64,000 bases of DNA, taken from assembly GCF_013912065.1 (NCBI RefSeq), contig NZ_JACESA010000001.1:248001-312000 (forward strand), in the 5' to 3' direction. The notes under the pieces were generated by a model. The model searched no databases and was not told the origin of the DNA. It saw only the letters and a list, made by a program, of their open reading frames with translations. The translations under genes were made by a program, and so were the position numbers. Source of the stretch: Brevundimonas sp. (GTDB lineage: Bacteria; Pseudomonadota; Alphaproteobacteria; Caulobacterales; Caulobacteraceae). Positions within the stretch are counted from its first letter, which is position 1. Each line of letters opens with the position of its first letter. Positions 35,255 to 43,903 of the stretch are shown here, in pieces.

Positions 35255-36729
35255 CCCGGCGCCTGCCCACCCTCCGAGGCGGGTCGCGTGCGGTGCGATC
35301 GGTTCAGCCGCTTCCACGGCCGCCAGGCGTCTGACGAGGAGGTGGGGTCTCCCAATTGCAACTCGGCGAACAGGCGTTGGATTCGCGTCGGCGGTTCGGA
35401 CCCCAGGGGTTTCAGCCGATCGCTGTCGAAGCTGCAGATCGCGGCGCCCGTCGATCCCAGAACGGCCTCGATCGCCGCGAACTCCTCGGCGGCGACCCCG
35501 ATCCAGTGGCCGATGGTGCGATGGCGGTGATTGACGATCACCGCCCGGCCAGCGTCGTCGGTCGGCTCAGCAGCGATGTCGCATTCGGTGTCCAGCCCCA
35601 TGGACCGGTTGTTCAGGTTCGAGGAGCCGATCCTCAGCAGCCTGTCGTCAATGATGGACACCTTGGCGTGGACAATGACCCGGTCGCCTTCCTTCGTCAG
35701 CGGGGCGAAGGCGAAGAAGCGATTGTATTTGTCCGCCTGCTCCAACCGATAAAGGACCTCGGCGCGGGCCGTGTCCATGGTCATGCTGTCGAACCAACTG
35801 GGGCTCTGGCCCGTGGAGACCACCACGACCTCCGGCCCGTCGACCTCAGCCAGGCGCGCCGCCAGAGCCGCCGCTATGACAGGCGAGGTGAAATACTGGT
35901 TCTCGAAATAGATTAGCTTTTTCGCTCGCCTGATCGCTTCCAGATGCAGGGCCTCGTTCTCGCGCACCTCGTGGCGACCACCCCATTTCGGCTCTGTTCG
36001 GGCGATCCCCACGGGAACATCGGTCATCTGCACCGGCGTTCCGTCCGGCCAGGGATCGCTTGCGACCTCGTCCGGCACTGTCCGTTCCCAGGTCGCCTTG
36101 AACCAGCGCTCGCGCGCCAGATCCCCCAGCGCGCGCGCCGCAGGCCCGTCCATCACGCACATTACCTCGTGCCGCGCCTTGCAGATGGCGCCGCTGGGCA
36201 GGGCCCGACGCGGATCGCCGTCCAGGTGTTCGTCGGAATCCCACCGGTCGGTCGATATGTCGCCGCCGCCGCAGAAGGCGACCCGATCATCGATTACAAT
36301 GACCTTCTGATGGTGGCAGGCGCCGATCGGTCCCGGGGAATCCATGCGGAACTCGACCATCCGCTTGCGGAACCAGCGCTGCGCCCTGTGGGGATAGAAG
36401 CCCTGTGACGCCGCGATCAGCAGCGGCGATTTCCAGATCAGCAGACGTATGTCGAGGTCCGGCTTTCGCTTCACCAGCATGCGCAACTGGTGGCCGATCT
36501 CGTGCTGGCGGTCGCCCGGCCGGGTCTCAGGGTCCAGGTGGGTGCGGGGATCGAACTGCCAGCCCAGAATGACGATCGACCGTTCGGCCTTGTGCAGGGC
36601 CGAGGACAGGGCGTCGAAATAGGCCTCGTTTTCCATCAGGATCGAGAAACGGTGCGCGATTTCGCTGCGCCAGACACCCGCGCCGGGGGTCAGCAGACTG
36701 CCGTCATAGCTGTCGCCGTCTTGGGTCAT
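35251..36729 (-). CDS. Phospholipase D / cardiolipin synthase-like protein
   Basis: The 492-residue product has two HxK(x)4D motifs: GACHHQKVIVIDDRVAFCGG near residue 150 and IVHAKVSIIDDRLLRIGSSN near residue 362, the paired active sites of the PLD superfamily. No N-terminal transmembrane segments are visible, unlike classic cardiolipin synthase ClsA, so it fits cytoplasmic PLD-like enzymes that hydrolyse or transfer phosphatidyl groups. NQYFTSPVIAAALAARLAEV is the conserved segment between the motifs. Convergent with the EEP gene and sharing stop codon bases. Confidence 0.9.
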   Translation of the reverse strand: MTQDGDSYDGSLLTPGAGVWRSEIAHRFSILMENEAYFDALSSALHKAERSIVILGWQFDPRTHLDPETRPGDRQHEIGHQLRMLVKRKPDLDIRLLIWKSPLLIAASQGFYPHRAQRWFRKRMVEFRMDSPGPIGACHHQKVIVIDDRVAFCGGGDISTDRWDSDEHLDGDPRRALPSGAICKARHEVMCVMDGPAARALGDLARERWFKATWERTVPDEVASDPWPDGTPVQMTDVPVGIARTEPKWGGRHEVRENEALHLEAIRRAKKLIYFENQYFTSPVIAAALAARLAEVDGPEVVVVSTGQSPSWFDSMTMDTARAEVLYRLEQADKYNRFFAFAPLTKEGDRVIVHAKVSIIDDRLLRIGSSNLNNRSMGLDTECDIAAEPTDDAGRAVIVNHRHRTIGHWIGVAAEEFAAIEAVLGSTGAAICSFDSDRLKPLGSEPPTRIQRLFAELQLGDPTSSSDAWRPWKRLNRSHRTRPASEGGQAPG

Positions 36730-36891
36730 TCAGCCTGCCTGCCCGATTCGCATGACACCGCGATGGGGAGCCCTCGTCCACCTCCGTTCCATGCGCGCCA
36801 CGCCCGGTCAATCTTTAGACTTCGGGATTGTGACGTTCGCCAAACAGGCGCATAAAGTGCGCGGCCATGGGGGCTGTGGGAGACGCTGTCG

Positions 36892-37071
36892 ATGCAGGCG
36901 CTGGTCGAATTGATCGCTGGCTTCATCGCATTGCTGGCCGCCGCCGTTCTGTCTCAGTTCGGCGTCGACATACATTCTCCGCCCACCCCCGAACGCGAAG
37001 TCCACCGCGTGACCGATTGCAGCCCGGAAAAGGCCGCGCCCCTCGCCGCCGAAACCAAGCGCGACTGCTGA
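36892..37071 (+). CDS. Small single-span membrane protein (59 aa)
   Basis: ATG 36892 to TGA 37071 encodes MQALVELIAGFIALLAAAVL, then SQFGVDIHSPP and a polar tail TPEREVHRVTDCSPEKAAP ending LAAETKRDC. Residues 5-24 form one hydrophobic helix and the rest is hydrophilic with two cysteines. GGGAGA lies about seven bases upstream of the ATG. Codon third positions are GC-rich, as for neighbours. It lies between the PLD and tipN genes and is transcribed toward tipN. No family is recognised. I judge it a real small gene on composition, ribosome site and helix, not on homology. The gap 36730-36891 would hold divergent promoters. Confidence 0.55.
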   Translation: MQALVELIAGFIALLAAAVLSQFGVDIHSPPTPEREVHRVTDCSPEKAAPLAAETKRDC

Positions 37072-37165
37072 TCGCGAACAGTCCACGCCTGTCGGGCCTG
37101 TACGACTTGGACCTTGGGTTTCAACCCGCTAGGGTCGAATCGGCGCGTTCTCGCGCGCCGCGCGC

Positions 37166-39862
37166 ATGAATCGAGCTCGACGCCTGATGAAATCCCGTAA
37201 CCGGCCGCCGCTTAAGTTGACGAACGACGAGGCCGTCCCGCCCGCTGAGACGCCTGACGAGACCACGCCCGAAGTCGAAGCCGAGACGCCGGCCGAGGCA
37301 GAGGCGGACGCCCGGAGTTTCGGCGAAACGGAGGTTAAGGCCGAGCCTCAGACCGAACTCGAACCCCTGCCCGCGCCGCCGCCGGAACGGCCGATATCGG
37401 AACGCCGCCGTCGCAGGCTGGCTGAAGAGGCGCGTCAGGCCGAGCAGCGCGCCGCCGCGCCGCCGCCGCCGAGACCTCGGCCCGTCGCGCCGCCTCCGGA
37501 GGTCGTCGAGCCTGTGGAGGCCGTCGCGCCCGATGTGACCGCGGAACCGACACCCGAATCCTCGGCCTCGGTCGAAATGGCCGTCGCCGCGGGCCAGCCT
37601 CCGGCGGCGTTCGAAGCCGTCTGGCCGCCGATGCTGCGTTCCACCGTCTCCGCGCGCGCCTCGGCCGCGGCCGGGGGGCGGACCGCCTATCTGATCGCCG
37701 CCCTGGCCTCGACCCTGTGGATCGGCGGCGTCGCCTCCTGGGCCGCCTATGAGCTGGGTTCCGGCGGCGCGGAACTGGATCCGCTTCGCCTTGCGATCTA
37801 CGGCTTGATCGCCCTGGCGCCGGCGGGTCTGGCCGTGATGCTGGCCCACGCCGTGCGACAAGGCGCCGGCCTGGCCTTTGAGACGAGACGCGCCCGCGAT
37901 CTCGCGGAGGCCCTGGTCGCCCCCACGGCCCTGGCCGCCCAACAGACCGGCGAGGTTCTGAATTCCCTGCGCGCCGACATCGATCACGCCGCCCTGGCGA
38001 CCGAACGCGCCCGCAACGACATGGCCCTGTTGCGTCAGGCCCTGACGGAAGAAACCAATCGTCTGAACGAGGCGGCCGAGAACGCCGGCCGCACCGCCCG
38101 CCGTCTGACTGAAAATCTCGCCCGCGAACGCGACCAGATGCAGACCCTCGGCGTGCATCTGGACAGCCAGGCGATCGGCGTCATCGACGCGGTCGAACGC
38201 CAGTCCCGCATGGTGGCCGACGCCTCGGATCTGGCCCAGGCCCAGCTCCGCGAAGCCGAGGCCGCGCTCGCGGCCCGCGCCGCCGATCTCGCCGCCGCTG
38301 CGGGCGAGGCCCAGGACGCCGCCCGCGTCGCCGCCGACGACCTGGCCCGCCAGACCATTCGTCTGGAAAACGCCGGGTCCGGCGTCGCCGAACAGATCCA
38401 GTCGGTCGAGGAAGGCCTCAGCCAGCAGCGTGCCGCCCTGGTCACCGCCGCCTACGCCCTGCGCACGGATCAGGAAGACTTTTCCGCCCAGGTCGAAAGC
38501 CAGCGCGCCCAGTTCCTCGAAAACCTGTCGGCGACCCGCACCGCTCACGACGACATGGGGCGGACGTCCCAGGCCTCGATCGAGAGCCTGCGCGAAATCC
38601 TCGAGGCGGCCGGCGATCAGTTCCGCGCCCTGGTCGACATGTCCCAACGCGAAGCCGACGGTTTCGACGCCGCCACCAAGGTTTCGCTGGACCGGTTCGA
38701 GGCCCTGGCCGCCGACGCCCGCGACACCCTGATGGAGGAAACCCGCCGCGCCCTGGAGCAGATGCGCGCCACGGCCGAGGATTCCCGCGCCGCCGCCGCC
38801 GACGCCGCCGAACAGGCGCGTCTGCGCGCCGACCGACTGGGCGAGGCCCTGTTCGAGGCCGCACAGAAAGCCGATCAGGCGGCGGACGCGCGGATCGACG
38901 ACGCTCGCCGCATCGTGGGCGAGACCTCGGGACTGGTGGACCAGGCCGGCGACCGGATGGTTCAGCGGCTGGAAAGCCTGGTCGATCGTCTGAACTCCGC
39001 CTTGTCCGAGATCGACACCGCCGTCATGGACATCGACGAACGCGCGGCCCGCCTGCCGGACGAGGCCCGAACCCGCGTCGAGGCCGTCCGCGCCAGCGTC
39101 GAGGAAGGCCTGGCCTCGCTCGCCGCCGCGTCCCGCAAGGCCGCCGAGGACACCGAGGCCCTGGACGTCGGCTTCCAGGAACGGGTGCGCCGCAACTACG
39201 ACATGCTGACCGAGGCCGTGCGCCTGATGGGGGTCGTGTCCGGAGACGCGCCCGCCGGCCGTCGTCGCGACCCTGCTCCGGAACCGGAACGTCCCCGATC
39301 GTCGCGCGGCGCGACCGCCGACGAGCCGCAGGACAAGGGCGTGGACAGGAGTTTCGGTCTGAGAGGCCGGCTCCGTCTGGCGCCGACCGAGCCCCCGCGC
39401 GCCGCCTCCGCCGCCGACACCGGCCTGGACTGGAACGATCTGGTGTCGGACGCCCAGGACGAACAGCCGCTGGACCTGGATCGGCCGGCGACCGACGAGG
39501 CCGACACCGCCGCCCTGTCGGATCGGGTCGCCGCCGCCATCCGCCGCATGGGGGTCGATCCCAATGCGCTTCTGCCCCGATCCCGCGTCGAGGAGGCCGC
39601 CCGCCTGCTCGGCAACGGCGACCCGGACGGTGCTCGCCGCATCGTTCGTCGCGTGGCCCCGGCTGCGGTTCGCAGCGTCTCGCGCCGGGTGCTAAGCGAT
39701 CCCGAACTCCGCGCCGACGCCGAACGCTATGTAGTCGTTTTCGGACAGGACCTGGCCGCCTATGCACGGGCCGGCGACGCCCTGGCCGTTCAGAATCGTC
39801 TCGCCTCCGACGGCGGTCGCGCCTTCATGCTCCTCGATGCGGCGGTTGGCGATCTCGGTTGA
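37166..39862 (+). CDS. tipN: TipN-like polarity (birth-scar) coiled-coil membrane protein
   Basis: The 898-residue product has an acidic, Pro/Glu-rich N-terminal region (about 20-150), two membrane spans (174-196, 208-230), a long coiled-coil region (about 240-690) rich in Ala, Glu, Arg and Gln, a disordered linker (about 705-790) and a conserved C-terminal helical segment (ALSDRVAAAIRRMGVDPNAL ... RRVLSDPELRADAERYVVVF). This is the layout and size of Caulobacter TipN (882 aa), which marks the new cell pole after division and places the flagellum. An alternative start at 37187 (MKSRNRPPLKL) is equally plausible. Assignment rests on architecture and C-terminal resemblance recalled from memory. 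Confidence 0.75.
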   Translation: MNRARRLMKSRNRPPLKLTNDEAVPPAETPDETTPEVEAETPAEAEADARSFGETEVKAEPQTELEPLPAPPPERPISERRRRRLAEEARQAEQRAAAPPPPRPRPVAPPPEVVEPVEAVAPDVTAEPTPESSASVEMAVAAGQPPAAFEAVWPPMLRSTVSARASAAAGGRTAYLIAALASTLWIGGVASWAAYELGSGGAELDPLRLAIYGLIALAPAGLAVMLAHAVRQGAGLAFETRRARDLAEALVAPTALAAQQTGEVLNSLRADIDHAALATERARNDMALLRQALTEETNRLNEAAENAGRTARRLTENLARERDQMQTLGVHLDSQAIGVIDAVERQSRMVADASDLAQAQLREAEAALAARAADLAAAAGEAQDAARVAADDLARQTIRLENAGSGVAEQIQSVEEGLSQQRAALVTAAYALRTDQEDFSAQVESQRAQFLENLSATRTAHDDMGRTSQASIESLREILEAAGDQFRALVDMSQREADGFDAATKVSLDRFEALAADARDTLMEETRRALEQMRATAEDSRAAAADAAEQARLRADRLGEALFEAAQKADQAADARIDDARRIVGETSGLVDQAGDRMVQRLESLVDRLNSALSEIDTAVMDIDERAARLPDEARTRVEAVRASVEEGLASLAAASRKAAEDTEALDVGFQERVRRNYDMLTEAVRLMGVVSGDAPAGRRRDPAPEPERPRSSRGATADEPQDKGVDRSFGLRGRLRLAPTEPPRAASAADTGLDWNDLVSDAQDEQPLDLDRPATDEADTAALSDRVAAAIRRMGVDPNALLPRSRVEEAARLLGNGDPDGARRIVRRVAPAAVRSVSRRVLSDPELRADAERYVVVFGQDLAAYARAGDALAVQNRLASDGGRAFMLLDAAVGDLG

Positions 39863-39938
39863 GGCTTGACGGCGACCCCAAGTTCGAGCCACCTGCGTCG
39901 GTCACGAAAACGTCACGTGCTGGGTGGGGTGGGCCTGA

Positions 39939-40529
39939 ATGACGAGCGAGACCGAGGCCTCACAGCGCCCGGACCTACGTCCCGGCATCGCCATCTGCAT
40001 GTACGACGCGGATCCCGCATGGGATATGGTCGAGAACCTTTCGGGCGACGTCTGGAGCCCGGCCGGCGCACGCACGGTGCCCGTATCCGCAACGGATCCG
40101 GACCTTCTGGTCGAGATATTGGGCGACTATCTCAGGAACGGCGACTGTCGCGCCGTGCTGCTGGTGGGACGCACGCAAAAGTGCGACGGATTCCGCCTGC
40201 AGATGAGAGCCGAGAACCGCGCCCTAGACCGCAAGGATCGTCTGTCGCTGACAGGCCCGGGGATCGCCCGGACGACCGCCCCGGTCGCCGATATACTCCG
40301 CGCCCTCGCGGAAGCGGGCATCGCCGCCAAAGCCTCGTCCGAAGCGGAAGACGATGTCGGCTCGTATCTGCTCTATCGAATCCTCGTCGATCTCGTCGAC
40401 GGACCGCACACGCCGGCGGTGGGACTGTTGCGTGTTCCGGCGCCCGCCGACGAAAACACGGTGAAAAAGGGCGTCAAGGCCGCGGCCTCCGTCATGGCGG
40501 GCCAAATGGCCTTGCTGCCCAGGGTCTGA
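39939..40529 (+). CDS. Peptidase C15 (pyroglutamyl peptidase)-like protein lacking the catalytic residues
   Basis: The 196-residue product follows the C15 plan. RAVLLVGRTQKCDGFRLQM then RAENRA aligns with the family's GxAgGRxxIxxERVAIN block; VADILRALAEAGIAAKASSE aligns with the helix before the active site; DDVGSYLLYRILVDLV stands where the family has AGTYVCNHLMYxLL; and PAVGLLRVPAP stands for xxGFIHIPYxP. Thus the usual Cys is Leu, the His is Arg, and the Glu is not conserved. It is probably a non-enzymatic, possibly binding, member. It follows tipN by 76 bases on the same strand. C15 assignment is by pattern alignment by eye; no function is known to me. Confidence 0.55.
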   Translation: MTSETEASQRPDLRPGIAICMYDADPAWDMVENLSGDVWSPAGARTVPVSATDPDLLVEILGDYLRNGDCRAVLLVGRTQKCDGFRLQMRAENRALDRKDRLSLTGPGIARTTAPVADILRALAEAGIAAKASSEAEDDVGSYLLYRILVDLVDGPHTPAVGLLRVPAPADENTVKKGVKAAASVMAGQMALLPRV

Positions 40530-40541
40530 TCCAGAGAGAGC

Positions 40542-41720
40542 CTAGGCCAAAGCCCGGCCCGCACCCAGCATCGGCCTCAAGGCCAGATTGGCGATCAGCC
40601 CGAGGCCGGCCAGCCCCGCCATGGCCAGATAGCCGCCGGCGCCGAAGGCGTCGTACAACGGCCCGCTCGCCAGCGTCGCGCCGCCGATCAACACTCCCGA
40701 CGACAGGGTCGAGCTCAAGGTCTGGGCGGCCGTCTGGCTTTCGCGCGGCGCGAGCCGCTCGATCAGTTCGATCCCGGCCAGATAGTTGGCGGCGAAACTC
40801 AAGGCGTGGAGGGCCTGCAGCGGCCACAGGACCCACAGCGGCGGTGTCGCGGCCATCAGCCCCCAGCGCAGCACCGCCGCCGCCGCTGCGATCATCAGAA
40901 TGGGCCACGGCCCTATCCCCCGACGTCGCCGCCAGGGATCGAAGACCCACATCAGGCCGATTTCCACCACCACGGCGAAAGCCCACAACATCCCCGTCAG
41001 ATGCGGCTCTATTCCCTGTTCCCGCCACAGGATGGCGGAAAAGCCGTAATAGAAGGCATGGGCCGCCTGAACCGTGCCGATGGCCAGGAGAGCCGCCATC
41101 AGGACCGGATCCCTCAGCAGCCGCCCCATCCCCTGAAATCGCGCCCAGCCGGCCAGGGGCGGACCCTCGTGGACCGGCTCGCCGGGCAGCACGCGCCAGG
41201 CCACGAATGCTATGCAGATGCAGGCCAGGGTCACGCCGACGATGACCGCCTCCGCCCCCGCAGCCCGCAGAATGAAGCCCATGCCGATGTTTGCGCCGAC
41301 GAAGGCCGCGGAGCCGAAGCCGCGCGGAACGGCGAAGGTGAACCCTTCCCTCCGCGCCAGTCTCAGGGTCAGAACATCGGTCAGGGGAATGATCGCGGCC
41401 GCGCCGGTCGCGGCGATGAACCAGCAGATCGCCCAGGCGAAAAATCCTTCCACCAGGCCGGCCGTCCCGTAAGCCAGGGCGGCCAGGGCGGCGAGAAGCG
41501 CGATCGGCGTCCGCCGATACCGGAAGCCGTCGGCCCAGATGGCGATGGCCGGCCCTGTGATCAGCCGTCCCAGCATGGGAGCGGCCAGCAGAACGCCGAT
41601 TTCGGCCCCGCTGAGCCCCTGGGCCTTCATCCAGAGACCAGCGTAGGGCAGGCTCACGCCCGTTCCGGCGAACATCAGGGCGTAGTGCAACCCTGTCCGC
41701 GATTTCGAGCCGAATCCCAT
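40542..41720 (-). CDS. MFS transporter (PPP/HcaT-like)
   Basis: The 392-residue product has 12 predicted membrane spans. LHYALMFAGTGVSLPYAGLW, the loop GLSGAEIGVLLAAPMLGRLI, and the second half beginning near RDPVLMAALLAIGTVQAAHA, with FYYGFSAILWREQGI, fit the MFS_1-like group that includes phenylpropionate permease HcaT. Substrate unknown. Its stop is 12 bases from the stop of the convergent C15-like gene. Confidence 0.85.
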   Translation of the reverse strand: MGFGSKSRTGLHYALMFAGTGVSLPYAGLWMKAQGLSGAEIGVLLAAPMLGRLITGPAIAIWADGFRYRRTPIALLAALAALAYGTAGLVEGFFAWAICWFIAATGAAAIIPLTDVLTLRLARREGFTFAVPRGFGSAAFVGANIGMGFILRAAGAEAVIVGVTLACICIAFVAWRVLPGEPVHEGPPLAGWARFQGMGRLLRDPVLMAALLAIGTVQAAHAFYYGFSAILWREQGIEPHLTGMLWAFAVVVEIGLMWVFDPWRRRRGIGPWPILMIAAAAAVLRWGLMAATPPLWVLWPLQALHALSFAANYLAGIELIERLAPRESQTAAQTLSSTLSSGVLIGGATLASGPLYDAFGAGGYLAMAGLAGLGLIANLALRPMLGAGRALA

Positions 41721-41834
41721 GCGCCGCCATAGCAGACTTCCGGGATGCTCGACCTTGCATTTGACCGCAGATTTACACCTCTCCTCGGCCGGAAGCGCTT
41801 TTCCGCATCGCGCGTCTAGGGTTAGGCTGTCTCA

Positions 41835-42191
41835 ATGACAGCGAGTCGCAACCTGATCCTTTTCGCCGCGCTGAACGGCGCCCTGGCCATCGCCCTCGGC
41901 GCCTTCGCGGCCCACGGCGCGGGGCCTCAGGTCAAGACATTGCTTTCGACCGGCGCCCATTATCAGCTGGCTCACGCCGTCTTCGCCCTCGCCTGCGCCC
42001 TCTGGACCGGCGGCGGCGGGCTGGCGCGCTTCGCCGGCTGGCTGGCGGCGGCGGGCGGCCTGGTCTTCAGTCTCGCTCTGGCTCTGGTCGCCCTTCTCGG
42101 CCTTTCCGTCATGGGCGCCGTGGCCCCCATAGGCGGACTGCTTATGATCGCCGGTTGGCTTTGCCTGGGCTTTGCGGCATTGCGTTTGTGA
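41835..42191 (+). CDS. DUF423 membrane protein
   Basis: The 118-residue product has four hydrophobic segments and the family pattern NLILFAALNGALAIALGAFA, AAHGAG, STGAHYQLAHAVFALA and GLSVMGAVAPIGGLLMIAGW. DUF423 (YgdD-like) proteins are small inner-membrane proteins of unknown function. GC-rich and typical of the neighbourhood. It precedes the prolyl iminopeptidase gene by 47 bases, likely in one transcript. Confidence 0.88.
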   Translation: MTASRNLILFAALNGALAIALGAFAAHGAGPQVKTLLSTGAHYQLAHAVFALACALWTGGGGLARFAGWLAAAGGLVFSLALALVALLGLSVMGAVAPIGGLLMIAGWLCLGFAALRL

Positions 42192-42238
42192 TTTTGTTCA
42201 GTACGGCCAGCCTAGGCCTTGTAGAAAGACCTTGAAGC

Positions 42239-43213
42239 ATGGCCTTCCCCGCGCCCGTCGAGCCGCGTCGCGAACTGTATCCTGAAATCGAGCCGTTCGC
42301 CTCCGGCTGGATGACGACCGACGACATCCACGAGATCTACTACGAGGAAAGCGGCAATCCTCAGGGCCGCCCCGTTCTGGTCCTGCACGGCGGCCCCGGC
42401 GGCGCGGTGAATCCCGGGATGCGTCGCTATTTCGATCCGGCCCAATACCGCATCATCATGTTCGACCAGCGCGGCTGCGGCAAATCCCGGCCCAATGCGT
42501 CGCTGGAGAACAACACCACCTGGACCCTGATCGAGGACATCGAACGGCTGCGTGAACGCTGCGGCGTCGACAAATGGGTCGTGTTCGGCGGCTCCTGGGG
42601 CTCGACCCTGTCGATGGCCTACGCCGTCACCCATCCGGAGCGGGTTCTGGCCCTGGTCCTGCGCGGTATCTTCCTGCTGACGAAGAAGGAGCTGCACTGG
42701 TTCTACCAGGACGGCGCCTCGATGATCTTCCCCGACGCCTGGGAACGGTTCGTGGCGCCGATACCTGAGGCCGAGCGCGGTGATCTGATGGGGGCCTATT
42801 ACAAGCGTCTGATCGGCGACAATGTCGCCGAACGCGAAGCCTGCGCCGTGGCCTGGTCCAGCTGGGAAGGCGAGACGGTCAGCGTCGAAGGCCCCAACGC
42901 CAAGCCGGACAAGTTCGCCGAACCGGAGTTCGCCCTCGCCTTCGCGCGGATCGAGAACTGGTTCTTCACCAACGCCGGCTTCTTCCCCGAGGACGGCTGG
43001 CTGCTGAAGAATGTCGATCGGATGCGTCACATCCCCTGCTGGATCGCCCAGGGTCGTTTCGACGTGGTGACGCCGATCGCAAGCGCCTGGGCCCTGCATC
43101 GCGCCTGGCCGGAAGCCCGGCTGGATATCGTCGGGGACGCCGGCCACGCCTCCTCGGAACCGGGCATCATCGACAGCCTGGTCCGCGCCACCGACTGGGC
43201 GGCCGGGCTCTGA
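42239..43213 (+). CDS. pip: Prolyl aminopeptidase (iminopeptidase)
   Basis: Alpha/beta hydrolase of 324 residues that removes N-terminal proline from peptides. VLHGGPGGAVNPGMRRYFDP gives the oxyanion hole, FDQRGCGKSRPNASLENNTT is the family signature, and the nucleophile is Ser119 in VFGGSWGSTLSMAYA. The catalytic His lies near the end in GDAGHASSEPG. Length is standard for the pip group. Followed by a stacked inverted-repeat region. Confidence 0.95.
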   Translation: MAFPAPVEPRRELYPEIEPFASGWMTTDDIHEIYYEESGNPQGRPVLVLHGGPGGAVNPGMRRYFDPAQYRIIMFDQRGCGKSRPNASLENNTTWTLIEDIERLRERCGVDKWVVFGGSWGSTLSMAYAVTHPERVLALVLRGIFLLTKKELHWFYQDGASMIFPDAWERFVAPIPEAERGDLMGAYYKRLIGDNVAEREACAVAWSSWEGETVSVEGPNAKPDKFAEPEFALAFARIENWFFTNAGFFPEDGWLLKNVDRMRHIPCWIAQGRFDVVTPIASAWALHRAWPEARLDIVGDAGHASSEPGIIDSLVRATDWAAGL

Positions 43214-43263
43214 TCGGCCAGCGAGCCTCAAGCGGTGGCCGGCCCTCCTAATTTTGAAACTTC

Positions 43264-43288
43264 TTCCAGGTCTTTCAAAGACCTGGAA
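43264..43288. terminator. Perfect 12-bp inverted repeat after pip
   Basis: TTCCAGGTCTTT and AAAGACCTGGAA are separated by one base. The hairpin would have a strong GC/AT stem with a small loop. It lies 50 bases after the pip stop and 114 bases before the stop of the convergent DoxX gene, so it fits a bidirectional terminator, though no clear T-tract follows. Confidence 0.55.
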
Positions 43289-43301
43289 ATAAATTCGACC
43301 G

Positions 43302-43407
43302 CCAACCCGCACCAGGTTCACGCTAACCTATGATGCGGGTTGGTCTTTAACATCGTCGGAAGTTGGACTCGTTAGACTGTTTTTCGAGTCCGACGCGCCG
43401 TCTAACG
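43302..43407. repeat. Stack of nested inverted repeats between pip and DoxX gene
   Basis: CCAACCCGCA (43302-43311) pairs with TGCGGGTTGG (43334-43343) and encloses AGGTT/AACCT (43314-43318, 43325-43329). Then GGACTCG (43365-43371) pairs with CGAGTCC (43385-43391), while overlapping CGTTAGAC (43370-43377) can pair instead with GTCTAACG (43400-43407), the latter overlapping the DoxX gene stop. Could be terminators in series, a small RNA or mRNA stability elements. No protein-coding frame is convincing here. Confidence 0.45.
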
Positions 43408-43800
43408 TTTTCCGGCCAGCCTGCCGTCCACGCTCCACGCGCCGGGACCGGCCGCGAGCAGGTACAGGAAGATGAAGCAGAACAGGATGGCCGCGTCCCC
43501 GCCGTTCACCGCCGGATAGGGGCTGGATGGGGCGTGAAACATCCAGTAGGCGACCGCCATCTCGCCGGCCAGGATGAAGGCGACAGGCCGGGTGAAGGCG
43601 CCGAGCACCAGCAACGCACCCCCGACCAGCTCGATGATCGCGCCGATCCCGAACAGGGACATGATCTCGACCTGTCCCGGCTGCGCGCCTTCCGGGAAGC
43701 CGAACAGTTTCACTACGCCGTGCGCCAGGAACAGCACGCCGGCGACGATACGCAGCGTCGCGCGGAAATGCGGCGACGAGGCTTCAAGTTTGTCGAACAT
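43402..43800 (-). CDS. DoxX family membrane protein
   Basis: The 132-residue product has four hydrophobic segments and the DoxX pattern ATLRIVAGVLFLAHGVVKLF, GFPEG, GIGAIIELVGGALLVLGAFT, RPVAFILAGEMAVAYWMFHA. DoxX-like proteins are small inner-membrane proteins linked to quinone or thiosulfate handling and redox stress in some species. Same strand and downstream of the pirin gene (103-bp gap), a pairing that fits oxidative-stress function, by inference. Confidence 0.88.
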   Translation of the reverse strand: MFDKLEASSPHFRATLRIVAGVLFLAHGVVKLFGFPEGAQPGQVEIMSLFGIGAIIELVGGALLVLGAFTRPVAFILAGEMAVAYWMFHAPSSPYPAVNGGDAAILFCFIFLYLLAAGPGAWSVDGRLAGKR

Positions 43801-43903
43801 CTGATGGTCTCCTCCCCATGACGGGGCTGCCCGCGTCAGGCGGGTCGTCCGACCGAACTCTGTTCGGCCGGACAGATTGATCCGATAATTTGGGTCTCGT
43901 CTA

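Noticed and set aside
39863-41245. Long plus-strand frame over the C15-like and MFS genes
   Set aside because: It is out of frame with the C15-like gene and antisense to the MFS gene, with Arg/Pro/Ser-rich low-complexity translation.
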